This document shows positions 9,001-16,258 of a DNA stretch of 64,000 nt, in pieces. Within the stretch, counting starts at the first letter, position 1. The number at the start of each line of letters is the position of its first letter. The notes beneath the pieces were generated by a model that was not told the DNA's origin, did no database searches, and worked only from the letters and a program-made list of their open reading frames with translations. The position numbers and the translations under genes were made by a program. The DNA lies in contig CANGHH010000012.1 in NCBI GenBank assembly GCA_947453725.1, forward strand, positions 62,001-126,000, in the 5' to 3' direction. This DNA is from Betaproteobacteria bacterium. Its GTDB lineage: Bacteria > Pseudomonadota > Gammaproteobacteria > Burkholderiales > Burkholderiaceae_C.

Positions 9001-11107
9001 CGGCGAACTGGCCGGTCGTCAAGGCGGCGATGGCCGTGCCGTCGAGCGCGGCGATGTTGGCGGTGGTCAGCGTCGCGACCTGGACCGTGGTCAGGCCGGC
9101 CACGGCGGTGGTCCCCAGGCCGGCAGCCTGGGCGGTGCTCAGCGCGGCCAGCTGGGCGCTGGACAGCCCCGCCAGCTGCGTGGTGCCGAAGGCGCCGAGG
9201 TCGGCGTTCGACAGCGTGGCCAGGTGGGCGCTGTCGAGCGTGCGCAGTTGCGCCGTCGTCAGCACCGCCAGCTGGCCGGTGGTCAGGTCGGCGAACTGGG
9301 TCGTGCCCAGCGCGGCGAACTGGGCGCTGCCCAGGGCCTGCAGTGAAGCGGTCGACAGGCCGGCGATGTCGGCGTCGTTGATGGCCTTGATCTGGGCGGT
9401 CGTCAGGCTGGCCAGCTGCACGCTGCTCAGCGCATTCAGGGCGTTCGTGTCCAGCGCCGCGATGCCGGCTGCGCTGATGGCGCGCAGCTGGGCCGTGCCC
9501 ATGGCGATCAGGTCATAGGTGCTGAGCCCGGCGATCTGCGACGAGCTCAGGCCGGCGATCTGGCTGCTGGTCAGCGCGGCGATCTGGCGCGTGCCGAGGG
9601 CCTGCAGGTCGCCGCCGTCGAGGGTGGCGAGCTGCTGGGTCGACAGGCCTGTCAGCTGCGAGGTACCCAGGTGCGACAGCTGGGTTGTGCCCAGCGCGTC
9701 GAACTGCGACGAGCTCAGCGCGTTGAGCTGGGCGGTGCTGAAGCCGGCCAGCGCGCTGGTGGCCAGGGCCTGCACTTCGTTCGTGTCCAGGGCGCGCAAT
9801 TGCGCCGTCGTCAGGCCGGCCAGCTGGCGGCTGGTCAGCACGGCCACATTGGTGGTGCCCAGGCCGGCGATGGCCGCGGTCTGCAGCGCAGCGAACTGGT
9901 TGCCGCTGAGCGTGACCAGGCTGGTCGTGCCCAGGCCGGCCACGTGGTCGGCGTCGAGGCTGGCGATCTGCGCGGTGCCGAGCGCCGCCACCTGGGCGGG
10001 CGTCAGCACGGCCAGGTCGGCGGTTTCCAGGGCCGCGATCTGGCGCGTGCTCAACGCGCTGATCTGGGCGCTGCCCAGGCCGGCGACCTGGCTGGTGCCG
10101 AGCGCGGCGATCTGCGCCGTGCCCAGGGTCGTCAGCTGCGACGAGGCCAGCGCCCGCAGGTCGGCGTTGCTCAGGCCCGCCAGTGCAGCGGTGCTCAGTG
10201 CGCTCAGCTGCGCCGTCGTCATCGACGAAATCTGGGTGGTGCTCAAGGCGCCGATGGCGCTGCTGTCCAGCATCGCCACGGCCGCCGTGCCCAGGGCGCG
10301 GAACTGCGCGCTGGTCAAGGCCGCGATCTCGGCGTTCGAGACGACGGCGATCTGGCTGGTGCTCAGGCCGGCGACCTGGGCCGTGCTCAGGCTGGCGAAC
10401 TGCCCGGTGCTCAGGCCATGCACCTGGGCCGTGGTCAACGAGGAGAACTGCACACTGCTGAGGGCGCTGAACGAGGTCGTGTTCAGTGCCGCCAGATCGC
10501 GGGTTTCGATGGCGGTCAAGGCGTCAACGGTCAGTGCACGCAACTGTGCCGTGCTGAAGGCGTTGAGTTGTGCCGAGTTCAGCGCCACCGCATCGCCGGT
10601 GCTGAGGCTGCCGACCTGGGCCAGGCTCAGGGCCGCGATCTGCGCCGTCGTCAGGGCGCCGACCTGGCCGGGGTCCAGCGCCGTGAAGGCGGTGGTGCTC
10701 AGGCTGCCGATCTGGGCGCTGGTCAGGCCACGCAGCGCCGACGTGCCGATCAGGGCCAGGTCTTCGAGGTCCAGCGCGCGCAGCTGCGTGGTGCTCAGCG
10801 CCTGGATCTGTGATGAGGTGAGCGCGCCGGCCTGGGTCGTGCTCAGCGCCTGGATGGCGGCCGTGCTGAAGCCCTGGAGCAGCGACGCCGGCATGGCGAC
10901 GAGGTCGCTGGTGCCGATCGCCGGGATGAGGCTGGCGTTCAGACCCTGGAAGGCCGAGCTCGAGATCGCCGACATCTGCCAGGTGCTCAGCGCGGCGAGC
11001 TGGGAAGAGCCGAAGGCCTGCCAGTCTGCCGACGTCAGCCCCGCGATCGAGGAGGTGGGCAGGATCGAGATCTGCGACGTGGTCAGGTTGACGATGTAGG
11101 AGGCCAT
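1..11107 (-). CDS. Giant octapeptide-repeat protein, C-terminus outside the window
   Basis: The reading frame starts at ATG 11107, preceded by an AAGGA ribosome site about 8 nt upstream, and is still open at base 2, giving 3702 residues without the end. The start reads MASYIVNLTTSQISIL. From residue 6 the protein is only eight-residue units: A/x, x, L (sometimes I, M, F), S/T/G, T/S, x, Q (sometimes D, A, E), I/L/V/F. I noticed no cysteine and very few lysines; tryptophan is rare. No signal peptide or N-terminal membrane segment is visible, so export, if any, would rely on a C-terminal signal beyond the edge, as in type I secretion. I do not recognise a characterised family. I recall similar TTxQIxAL runs only as hypothetical or large surface/RTX-like proteins, which is memory and not proof. 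A short-helix or ladder-type solenoid is my inference from the regular L/I spacing and conserved S/T. Confidence 0.85.
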   Translation of the reverse strand, partial: MASYIVNLTTSQISILPTSSIAGLTSADWQAFGSSQLAALSTWQMSAISSSAFQGLNASLIPAIGTSDLVAMPASLLQGFSTAAIQALSTTQAGALTSSQIQALSTTQLRALDLEDLALIGTSALRGLTSAQIGSLSTTAFTALDPGQVGALTTAQIAALSLAQVGSLSTGDAVALNSAQLNAFSTAQLRALTVDALTAIETRDLAALNTTSFSALSSVQFSSLTTAQVHGLSTGQFASLSTAQVAGLSTSQIAVVSNAEIAALTSAQFRALGTAAVAMLDSSAIGALSTTQISSMTTAQLSALSTAALAGLSNADLRALASSQLTTLGTAQIAALGTSQVAGLGSAQISALSTRQIAALETADLAVLTPAQVAALGTAQIASLDADHVAGLGTTSLVTLSGNQFAALQTAAIAGLGTTNVAVLTSRQLAGLTTAQLRALDTNEVQALATSALAGFSTAQLNALSSSQFDALGTTQLSHLGTSQLTGLSTQQLATLDGGDLQALGTRQIAALTSSQIAGLSSSQIAGLSTYDLIAMGTAQLRAISAAGIAALDTNALNALSSVQLASLTTAQIKAINDADIAGLSTASLQALGSAQFAALGTTQFADLTTGQLAVLTTAQLRTLDSAHLATLSNADLGAFGTTQLAGLSSAQLAALSTAQAAGLGTTAVAGLTTVQVATLTTANIAALDGTAIAALTTGQFAALTTAQLQAITTTAMAAIETADLAALGASRIGAFTSAQIAALGTTQVSLIGTAQLAGLTSLQIAGLGSADLNAMSTNQLTALSTAQLRGLDATALSNLQTSSLNTLLTAQIAALTTTQLDALSSVQLNGLNGGQIGALTTLQVASLSPADLASLSTGQYASLRAAQIAALTTAQVAGLETTDLVALSTSQIAALTTVDIAALTTTLAAALASNQIAGLSTAQLRALEGEDLAVLATSSLAQLSGDQLRALSSSQLAALGTTQIASLGTAQIAALSTLQVQSLSTADLAALGTTQFTAFTSAEIAALGSTALQSLATASLATLGTSQLVALTTAGVAALSSEQINNLSTGQAAALTTAQLHAISGDVLAAVSTTTLDVLGSTQLRSISADQLAALTTTQISSLGTAQVAVLTTGQLNGLSAEAIGALTTAQVANLTASQLGGLSTTQFVLLPTADLAALASNQIQALTTAQMAVLSAEALVALTTAQAAVLSTAQVRAIDAGVLASMETADLAALSTAAIAALTTTQIQDLSLGQVAALTPAELGAMTTAQRAVLTADALALLGSAQFASLTAGQAAAISATQAAALSSAALGGVATAALAALTTSAIAALQGDVLNGLSSLQSQALTTAQLAAINVDTLAQWTSTDLAALSTGQLNALGTTQLNALTASQLGNLTTQQLSALRTAQLAGLIPDELNALGTTQFAALTTGQIAALGTTQIANLEVADLAALRTAQIAVLGTAAIAALDDTQLAALTTAQAAALSSAQLLAITGAHLAAWGSSDLAALSTNALSALTTSQLDALDASQLAGLSTRQVAALTTAQLASLDATELAAMGTAQFHAMTTAQIAALTTSQAAALESADLGALGTTQLRALSTNDLQALSAEALQGLTTAQTVSLTTAQVAALSVSQLSQLGTSDLAVLSSSQLAALSTAQLGALSPDQFGALGTAQIANTSTAQIASLSVDTLMAMGSAQFAALSTAQVAAFTTTQASVLGSANLAALGSRQIAALETADLAAIQPDALAGLTTAQIGALTTAQLATLSAAQLVALETRDLVMLNSRQIGALSSTQVNALSDTQFTQLTSAQIAALSTSQLGNLDPTYLAALGTTQFAALGTAQLAAITGVQAAGLVTADLAALGTTQLRALNGDAIGQLSTSWAASLGSTQLTALGTAQIAALSAVQLAVLETRALTALSTAQFSAFSTTQLASLGTTQLANLSSREVAALSSTQFASIEASALAALTSGQYAAMTSNQLAGLTTTQAAALEAADLAAVGTAQLRAIAGGSLAALSTAAAAAMTTAQVAALTTAQVAAFSGSNFAAMGTSDIAALGTAAVMTLSTTQLAALGTTQLASLGSRQVAALTTAQFASIDGNALAAMGTTQFAAMSSAQFAVLTTTQASLLESQDFTVLGTTQVHAISAAAITNLSTAATVGLTTAQVAALGTAQIAAFSNANLAVMETADLAALTTAQIVVLSVDQLTSLTSSQLAGLTTKEVAALSTGQIAALDAANLAALGTAQFAAMTTAQIAALTTTQAAALETADLAALGTASVRALTADDLAVLSTAAVAGMGTAQVAALGSSQLLALGAANLAALETADVQAIGTAQIAAIGSTGITELSTTQLAALTTNQIGALSADQLNNLAPDSLNALGTAQWAAMKTSQLAALNSDLLASVNTGELAVLRSTQIAALTGAQVTALTSSQVAALSSAQVTGFSTAQLQAMEVADLAAMATSSFAALGTSQIANLTLDQVAGLATGQVAALTTAQLRALGADAVATLSGAEIAALGSSQAVALRTSQIVAIGADDIGMLGTAALSHLGTAQIRALTLDEVAALTSTQLASLTSTQSAAFTVDQAMVIDPSNITALGTAQIAALGTAVIAQLTDDQIAGLGTSIVAALTTSQVAALSVTQLVALTTSEAAALGSSQAAALRTSQIAALEDVDLAALGTAAFKALSTAQLAAITATQAPALETADLAVLGTTQFAALNTDAIAVLGSTQFSTLSTTLLQGMSSAQFAAIDPTALAALGTTQYSKLSTSELAAMTATQAAALETADVAALLTAQFNSLSNAALAALGTSVMAALGTAQLNAMSTAQFQALDATNLAYLGTTQFQNLATAQLQVMTAAQAAAMETADLAVLSGSQMAALGTVAIAALGSTAIDTLSTTQAAALGTAQLRAIAIGSVAALTTSDLSQLNTNQMAAFSTSQVAAFGTTQLSQLGSMQLAGLTTAQINAINSTDLTALSAAQFQALSTTQIAGLNSLQISAMETTDLSALSTTQLAAIAPSSIASLSTTQFQNLSTAQVAGLSSAQFRALSTTLIDALSTAQIQALTTAEMASMSTLQLSALGTTQFTTLSTTQLLAMTTAQINALSTTNLNALGTTEWSTLGTSQIAALSTTQVAQMETADLSSLGTAQVVALSTKAIVALDANLLSEMTTTQIGALRTAQIRALETADLASLGTTDIQVLSLSQLNALSSTQAAALSTNQLGSISTTLLSGLGTTQLAAIAAADLATLGTAQFQVLTSAQLAGLTTSQVNGLETADLAVLTAAQVRGFNTAGIVALSSTQLGALSTTQLVGLSSSQIRAIETADLASLSSTTLSGLGTAPIAALSADQAAALTSSQLSNLANNQLTAIGSAQLGAIGTATLNALSSAQFAILGSSQIAALTTTQVHNLQTADLAALSTVQLRGFSSADIAGLSGASLAALSTGQLVGLSTSQIRAISLSALPSLTTTEVAALSTGQVNNFSVDQINALGTSQMANLTTNQVAALSIAQVSGLGTSNLAALGTAQYVALSTGQIAQFSSVQIAALESADVAALRTAQIAALTASQIAAITTTDIQALSSAQVAAFSTAQIAAITTADMAVMETRDLVGLTGSQMAGFSTAQIVALDSAHFAALGTSALAALSLDQFSVVSSNDLAALGGNQIAALTTAQVASLTVDQVATLGTTDIAAFTTAQISVIGVDALTALSDTQVAALTSLQVAALTTTQIGAIDASDLA
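5..11092 (-). repeat. 462 tandem 24-bp units encoding octads in unbroken register
   Basis: Octads begin at residue 6 (base 11092). A unit boundary falls again at base 5, so exactly 462 units of 24 bp fit between with no net register change. I followed the register directly over roughly the first 70 octads and at the left edge. Neighbouring units differ widely at third codon positions, so the array does not look like recent slippage. A distinct acidic octad class (ETADL, ETRDL, ESADV type) recurs at intervals, for example near bases 390, 1371, 1636, 2596, 2836, 3077, 4371, 4611, 5954, 7468, 8932 and 10012. Confidence 0.9.
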
Positions 11108-11142
11108 GGATGAGTCCTTCGCGACGATTCGGTGAAACGGGG

Positions 11143-11162
11143 TTGACCTGCGCCCAGGTCAA
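11143..11162. promoter_or_regulatory. Perfect inverted repeat upstream of the giant repeat gene
   Basis: TTGACCTG-cgcc-CAGGTCAA is a perfect 8-bp inverted repeat with a 4-nt spacer, ending about 36 bp before the ATG. It could be a dimeric regulator operator or a hairpin in the mRNA leader. The sequence shows only the symmetry; the role is inferred. Confidence 0.4.
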
Positions 11163-11202
11163 GCCCACGTTGGGTCTTGTCGTCGTGATATCGGACGGGA
11201 CT

Positions 11203-11234
11203 TCCGGGACTTAAGCCAACTTAAGCTTCCCGGA
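11203..11234. promoter_or_regulatory. 13-bp bulged hairpin overlapping a direct repeat
   Basis: TCCGGGA plus CTTAAG pairs with CTTAAG plus TCCCGGA around a CCAA loop, with a 2-nt CT bulge. A direct repeat CGGGACTT (11196-11203 and 11205-11212) overlaps its left arm. No T-run follows on either strand, so it is not a classical terminator. A protein-binding or leader structure is possible. Confidence 0.35.
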
Positions 11235-11235
11235 G

Positions 11236-11263
11236 GGATAGGCCGGTGTTTCGGTGCCTATCC
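11236..11263. promoter_or_regulatory. 8-bp hairpin, GGATAGGC / GCCTATCC
   Basis: Perfect 8-bp stem with a 12-nt loop, directly adjacent to the previous hairpin. On the plus strand three T follow it, which is too few for a confident terminator. It lies in the likely leader or promoter region of the giant repeat gene. Confidence 0.35.
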
Positions 11264-11321
11264 TTTCGACCGACCAGTGTCCCGGCTGAAAAGCGGGTCC
11301 TTCGTCGGGGTCCTTCCACGG

Positions 11322-11340
11322 GGTCCGGTGGGGCCGGACC
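11322..11340. other. 7-bp hairpin, GGTCCGG / CCGGACC
   Basis: Perfect 7-bp stem with a 5-nt loop, 45 bp downstream (minus strand) of the terminator that ends the transporter operon. Role unknown. Confidence 0.3.
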
Positions 11341-11384
11341 GCTGTCGTGAGGGGGTATCGGCGCACCGCGCCGGAACTTGAATG

Positions 11385-11423
11385 AAAAAAGCCCCGCTAC
11401 TGCCCATGGCAGCAGGCGGGGCC
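11385..11423 (-). terminator. Rho-independent terminator after the BMP transporter operon
   Basis: Read on the minus strand, GCCCCGC pairs with GCGGGGC, with an inner TGCC/GGCA stem, followed by six T. It lies about 55 nt after the BMP lipoprotein stop codon and separates that operon from the giant repeat gene. Confidence 0.85.
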
Positions 11424-11477
11424 TTGCGGCGCGTCCCGCAGGACGCGCCGGCCTGATGGGCCTCGTGGGCCTGACGC

Positions 11478-12641
11478 TTACTTCTTGTCGCTGGGGATCT
11501 TGCCTTCCACGCCCTTGACGTAGAACATCATGCCGCCCAGGAACTTGTCGTCGGCCGTGGCGCCGGCCTTGAGTTGCTCCTTGCCGTCCTGACCCAGCAG
11601 CGGCGCCTTGAAGGCGTCGACGCTGCCGTCGATGAAGCCGGCCTTGGCCTTGGCAACCAGGTCCTTCACGTCGGCCGGCACCTTGTCGCTGATGGCCACG
11701 ATGTCGTTGGCGCCTTCCTTCACGCCCCACCAGGTGGCCGTCTTGCCGGTCCAGCTGCCTTCCAGCGCGTCCTTCACCGCCTTGCTGTAGTACGGCGCCC
11801 AGTTGATGATGGCCGAGGCCAGGTGGGCTTCGGGCGCGAACTTCGACATGTCGCTGTCCCAGCCGAAAGCGAACTTCTTGTTCTTCTCGGCGGTCTGCAG
11901 CACGGCGGTGGAGTCGGTGTTCTGCAGCAGCACGTCGGCGCCGCCGTTGATCAGCGACTGCGCGGCTTCGGTTTCCTTCGGGGGGTCGAACCAGCTGCCG
12001 ACCCAGACCACCTTGGTCTTGATCTTCGGGTTCACGCTCTGCGCGCCCAGGGTGTAGGCGTTGATGTTGCGGATGACTTCGGGCACCGGGATCGAGCCGA
12101 CCACGCCCAGCGTGTTCGACTTGGTCATCTTGCCGGCGATGATGCCGGCCATGTAGGCGCCCATGTAGCTGCGGCTGTCGTAGCTGCGCAGGTTGTCGGT
12201 CTGCTTGAAGCCCGTCGCGTGTTCGAACCTGGCGTCCTTGAACTCTTCGGCGACCTTCAGCATCGGCTCCTGGTAGCCGAAGCTGGTGCCGAAGATCAGC
12301 TTGTTGCCCTGGCTGGCCATGTCGCGGAAGATGCGTTCGGCGTCGGCCGACTCGGGCACGTTCTCGACGAAGCTGGTGACGATCTTGTCGCCGTATTCCT
12401 TCTCGATGGCTTTGCGCGCATTGTCGTGCGCATAGGTCCAGCCGTGGTCGCCGGCCGGGCCCAGGTAGGCGAAGGCGATTTTCAGCGGCGCGGCCTTGGC
12501 CGGGGCGGAAGCCGCGGCCGATGCCGGTGCGGCGGCCACGGGTGTCTCTTCCTTCTTGCCGCAGCCCACGAGGGCGGCGGTGGCTGCCAAGGCGGACCAA
12601 CTGGCCAGCCTGAGCAGCGAGCGCTTGGTGTGGACGGTCAT
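11478..12641 (-). CDS. BMP-family ABC transporter substrate-binding lipoprotein
   Basis: A 387-residue PBP1-type binding protein of the BmpA/Med/PnrA family. The N-terminus is a lipoprotein signal with lipobox residues LVGC near residue 27, followed by an Ala/Pro-rich linker. The mature part opens with KIAFAYLGPAGDHGWTYAHD, typical of proteobacterial members. It should sit in the periplasm and deliver a purine, nucleoside or related base to the two permeases encoded just upstream. The adjoining guanine deaminase and xanthine dehydrogenase favour a purine ligand, which is inference. It lies 41 nt after the permease gene and is the last gene before a strong terminator. Confidence 0.9.
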   Translation of the reverse strand: MTVHTKRSLLRLASWSALAATAALVGCGKKEETPVAAAPASAAASAPAKAAPLKIAFAYLGPAGDHGWTYAHDNARKAIEKEYGDKIVTSFVENVPESADAERIFRDMASQGNKLIFGTSFGYQEPMLKVAEEFKDARFEHATGFKQTDNLRSYDSRSYMGAYMAGIIAGKMTKSNTLGVVGSIPVPEVIRNINAYTLGAQSVNPKIKTKVVWVGSWFDPPKETEAAQSLINGGADVLLQNTDSTAVLQTAEKNKKFAFGWDSDMSKFAPEAHLASAIINWAPYYSKAVKDALEGSWTGKTATWWGVKEGANDIVAISDKVPADVKDLVAKAKAGFIDGSVDAFKAPLLGQDGKEQLKAGATADDKFLGGMMFYVKGVEGKIPSDKK

Positions 12642-12682
12642 GGGGACACTCTCCTGTTGTGAATGAAAAGCAAAAAAGGCGT

Positions 12683-13603
12683 TCAGGCGCCCGGGAAAAA
12701 CGGCTTGCCCAGTGAAGCGGGCATGTTCAGCTTGATGAAGTTGGCGTTGCTGGATATCAGCACGAGCACGAAGATCGTCGCCAGGTAGGGCAGCATCGTC
12801 AGGAACTGGCTGGGCACATGGACGCCTTCACCCTGCAGGTGGAACTGCAGCATGGTCACGCCGCCGAACAGGTAGGCACCGAGCAGCAGGCGGGCCGGCC
12901 GCCAGGTGGCGAAGGTGGTCAGGGCCAGCGCGATCCAGCCCTTGCCGGCGACCATGCCTTCGACCCACAGCGGCGTGTAGACCACCGAGATGTAGGCACC
13001 CGACAGGCCGCACAAGGCGCCGCCGGCCACCACCGCGGCGAGCCGGATGCGCCGCACTGGGTAGCCCAGCGCGTGCGCCGATTCCGGTGATTCGCCGATG
13101 GCGCGCAGCACCAGCCCGGCGCGCGAGCGGTAGAGGAACCAGCTCAAGGCGACGGTCCCGGCGATGGCGATGTAGACCATCGGGTGCTGGCGGAACAGCG
13201 CCGGGCCGATGAAGGGCAGGTCGGCCAGCACCGGAATCGGAAATTCGGGCCTTGCACCGAGCTTTTCCGACACATAGCCGATGCCGACGAAGGCCGAGAA
13301 GCCGCCGCCGAAGAGGCTGAGCGCCAGACCGGTGGCCACCTGGTTGGTGTTCAGCCAGATCACCAGCCAGCCGAAGACGGCGGCCATCACGCCGCCGGCC
13401 AGCGCGCCGGCGCCGAAGGCCAGCAGGTCGCTGCCGGTGTGCACGGCGGTGGCGAAACCGGCGATGGCCGCGATCAGCATCAGCCCTTCGGCGCCCAGGT
13501 TGACGACGCCGGCGCGCTCGTTGATCAGCAGGCCCAGGCCGGCGATGGCCAGCACGGTGCCGGCATTCAGCGTGGCGGCGAGCAACAGCGACAGGCCTTC
13601 CAT
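12683..13603 (-). CDS. ABC transporter permease, second of the nucleoside/purine pair
   Basis: A 306-residue polytopic membrane protein of the branched-chain/nucleoside permease superfamily (NupQ/YufQ type). It starts MEGLSLLLAATLNAGTVLAI and carries the conserved cytoplasmic-loop pattern INERAGVVNLGAEGLMLI that contacts the ATPase. The ATG lies one base after the stop of the preceding permease gene, so translation is probably coupled. Together with that permease it would form the inner-membrane channel fed by the BMP lipoprotein. The substrate is inferred from the neighbours. Confidence 0.9.
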   Translation of the reverse strand: MEGLSLLLAATLNAGTVLAIAGLGLLINERAGVVNLGAEGLMLIAAIAGFATAVHTGSDLLAFGAGALAGGVMAAVFGWLVIWLNTNQVATGLALSLFGGGFSAFVGIGYVSEKLGARPEFPIPVLADLPFIGPALFRQHPMVYIAIAGTVALSWFLYRSRAGLVLRAIGESPESAHALGYPVRRIRLAAVVAGGALCGLSGAYISVVYTPLWVEGMVAGKGWIALALTTFATWRPARLLLGAYLFGGVTMLQFHLQGEGVHVPSQFLTMLPYLATIFVLVLISSNANFIKLNMPASLGKPFFPGA

Positions 13604-13604
13604 G

Positions 13605-14693
13605 TCAAACCGCTTTCGCGGTGGCAGGCGCGCGCTGCCATTGGATGCGGTAGACGATGAGCGTGTCGCAAGCCAGCAGCGTGAACAGCAGCAGGCCCTG
13701 GAACACGCCGGTCAGCGATTTCGGCAAACCCAGGCGCGACTGCGCCAGTTCGCCGCCGATGTAGAAGAGGCTCATCAGGATGCCCGAGAACACGATGCCC
13801 ACCGGGTGCAGCCGCCCGACGTAAGCCACGATGATGGCCGCGAAGCCGTAGCCGGCCGGCACATAGGGGGTCAGCTGGCCCAGCGGCCCGGCCGCTTCCA
13901 GCCCGCCGGCCAGGCCGGCCATGCCGCCCGACAGCAGCAGCGCCGTCCACAGCGCGCTGCGTGACGAGAAGCCGGCATAGCGGGCCGCAGCCGGCGCCAT
14001 GCCGCCGACCTGCAAGGCGAAGCCGCGGTAGGTGCGGAACATGAAAGCCCACAGCAGGCCGACCGCGGCCAGCGCGACGAACACGCCGATGTGGGCACGC
14101 AAGCCGGTGACGATCTTGGGCACACGCGTGACCGCCAGGAAGGTGATGCTCTGCGGGAAATTGTGGCCGTCGGGGTCCATCCACGGCCCGTTGACCAGGT
14201 AGCCCAGCAGTTGGTCGGCGACATAGACCAGCATCAGGCTGACCAGGATTTCGTTGGCGTTGAAACGGTCGCGCAGCAGTGCCACGATGGCCGCCCAGGC
14301 CATGCCGCCCAGCACGCCGGCGAGCAGGATGGGCACCACGATGCCCCGGCCCAGGGCCGCGGTGGCCGGCCCGGCCTGCATCGCGACCCAGCCGGCGGCG
14401 ATCGCGCCCAGGATGTACTGGCCTTCGGCGCCGATGTTGAACACGTTGGAGCGGAAGCAGACCGCCAGTCCCAGCGCGATCAGGATCAGCGGCGTGGCCT
14501 TCACCGACAGTTCAGACAAGGCGTAGACGCTCTTCAGCGGTTCGACGAAGAAGATCTGCAAGCCGCGCAGCGGGTCCTTGCCCAGGATCACGAACAGCAG
14601 CACGCCGATCAGCACCGTGAAGACCAGCGCCAGCAGCGGTGAGGCCAGCGACATCAGCCTGGACGGTTGCGGGCGGGCTTCGAGCTTGAACAT
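13605..14693 (-). CDS. ABC transporter permease, first of the nucleoside/purine pair
   Basis: A 362-residue membrane protein of the NupP/YufP type. I chose ATG 14693 (MFKLEARPQPSRLMSLASPL) because it lies two bases after the ATPase stop and just before the first membrane segment; a start further upstream would add an arginine-rich stretch read out of the ATPase gene. It carries the pattern FRSNVFNIGAEGQYILGAI, which corresponds to the coupling loop in the partner permease. It pairs with the permease encoded immediately after it. Confidence 0.9.
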   Translation of the reverse strand: MFKLEARPQPSRLMSLASPLLALVFTVLIGVLLFVILGKDPLRGLQIFFVEPLKSVYALSELSVKATPLILIALGLAVCFRSNVFNIGAEGQYILGAIAAGWVAMQAGPATAALGRGIVVPILLAGVLGGMAWAAIVALLRDRFNANEILVSLMLVYVADQLLGYLVNGPWMDPDGHNFPQSITFLAVTRVPKIVTGLRAHIGVFVALAAVGLLWAFMFRTYRGFALQVGGMAPAAARYAGFSSRSALWTALLLSGGMAGLAGGLEAAGPLGQLTPYVPAGYGFAAIIVAYVGRLHPVGIVFSGILMSLFYIGGELAQSRLGLPKSLTGVFQGLLLFTLLACDTLIVYRIQWQRAPATAKAV

Positions 14694-14695
14694 CG

Positions 14696-16207
<1,512 letters not shown>

Positions 16208-16258
16208 CAGGGTTTGAACTCTGGATGCCCGGTGGCGCTCAGCGGCCTGCGCGCAGGG

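Larger units (their letters stand above)
11108..11477. other. 370-bp non-coding gap rich in inverted repeats
   Basis: This gap separates the BMP lipoprotein gene from the giant repeat gene, both on the minus strand. It holds a strong terminator for the upstream gene (11385-11423) and then four inverted repeats (11322-11340, 11236-11263, 11203-11234, 11143-11162). I see no convincing sigma-70 promoter and no credible small gene. Confidence 0.6.

Noticed and set aside
1..11107. CRISPR-like array
   Set aside because: Repeats are 24 bp in direct tandem without unique spacers and encode a continuous protein.
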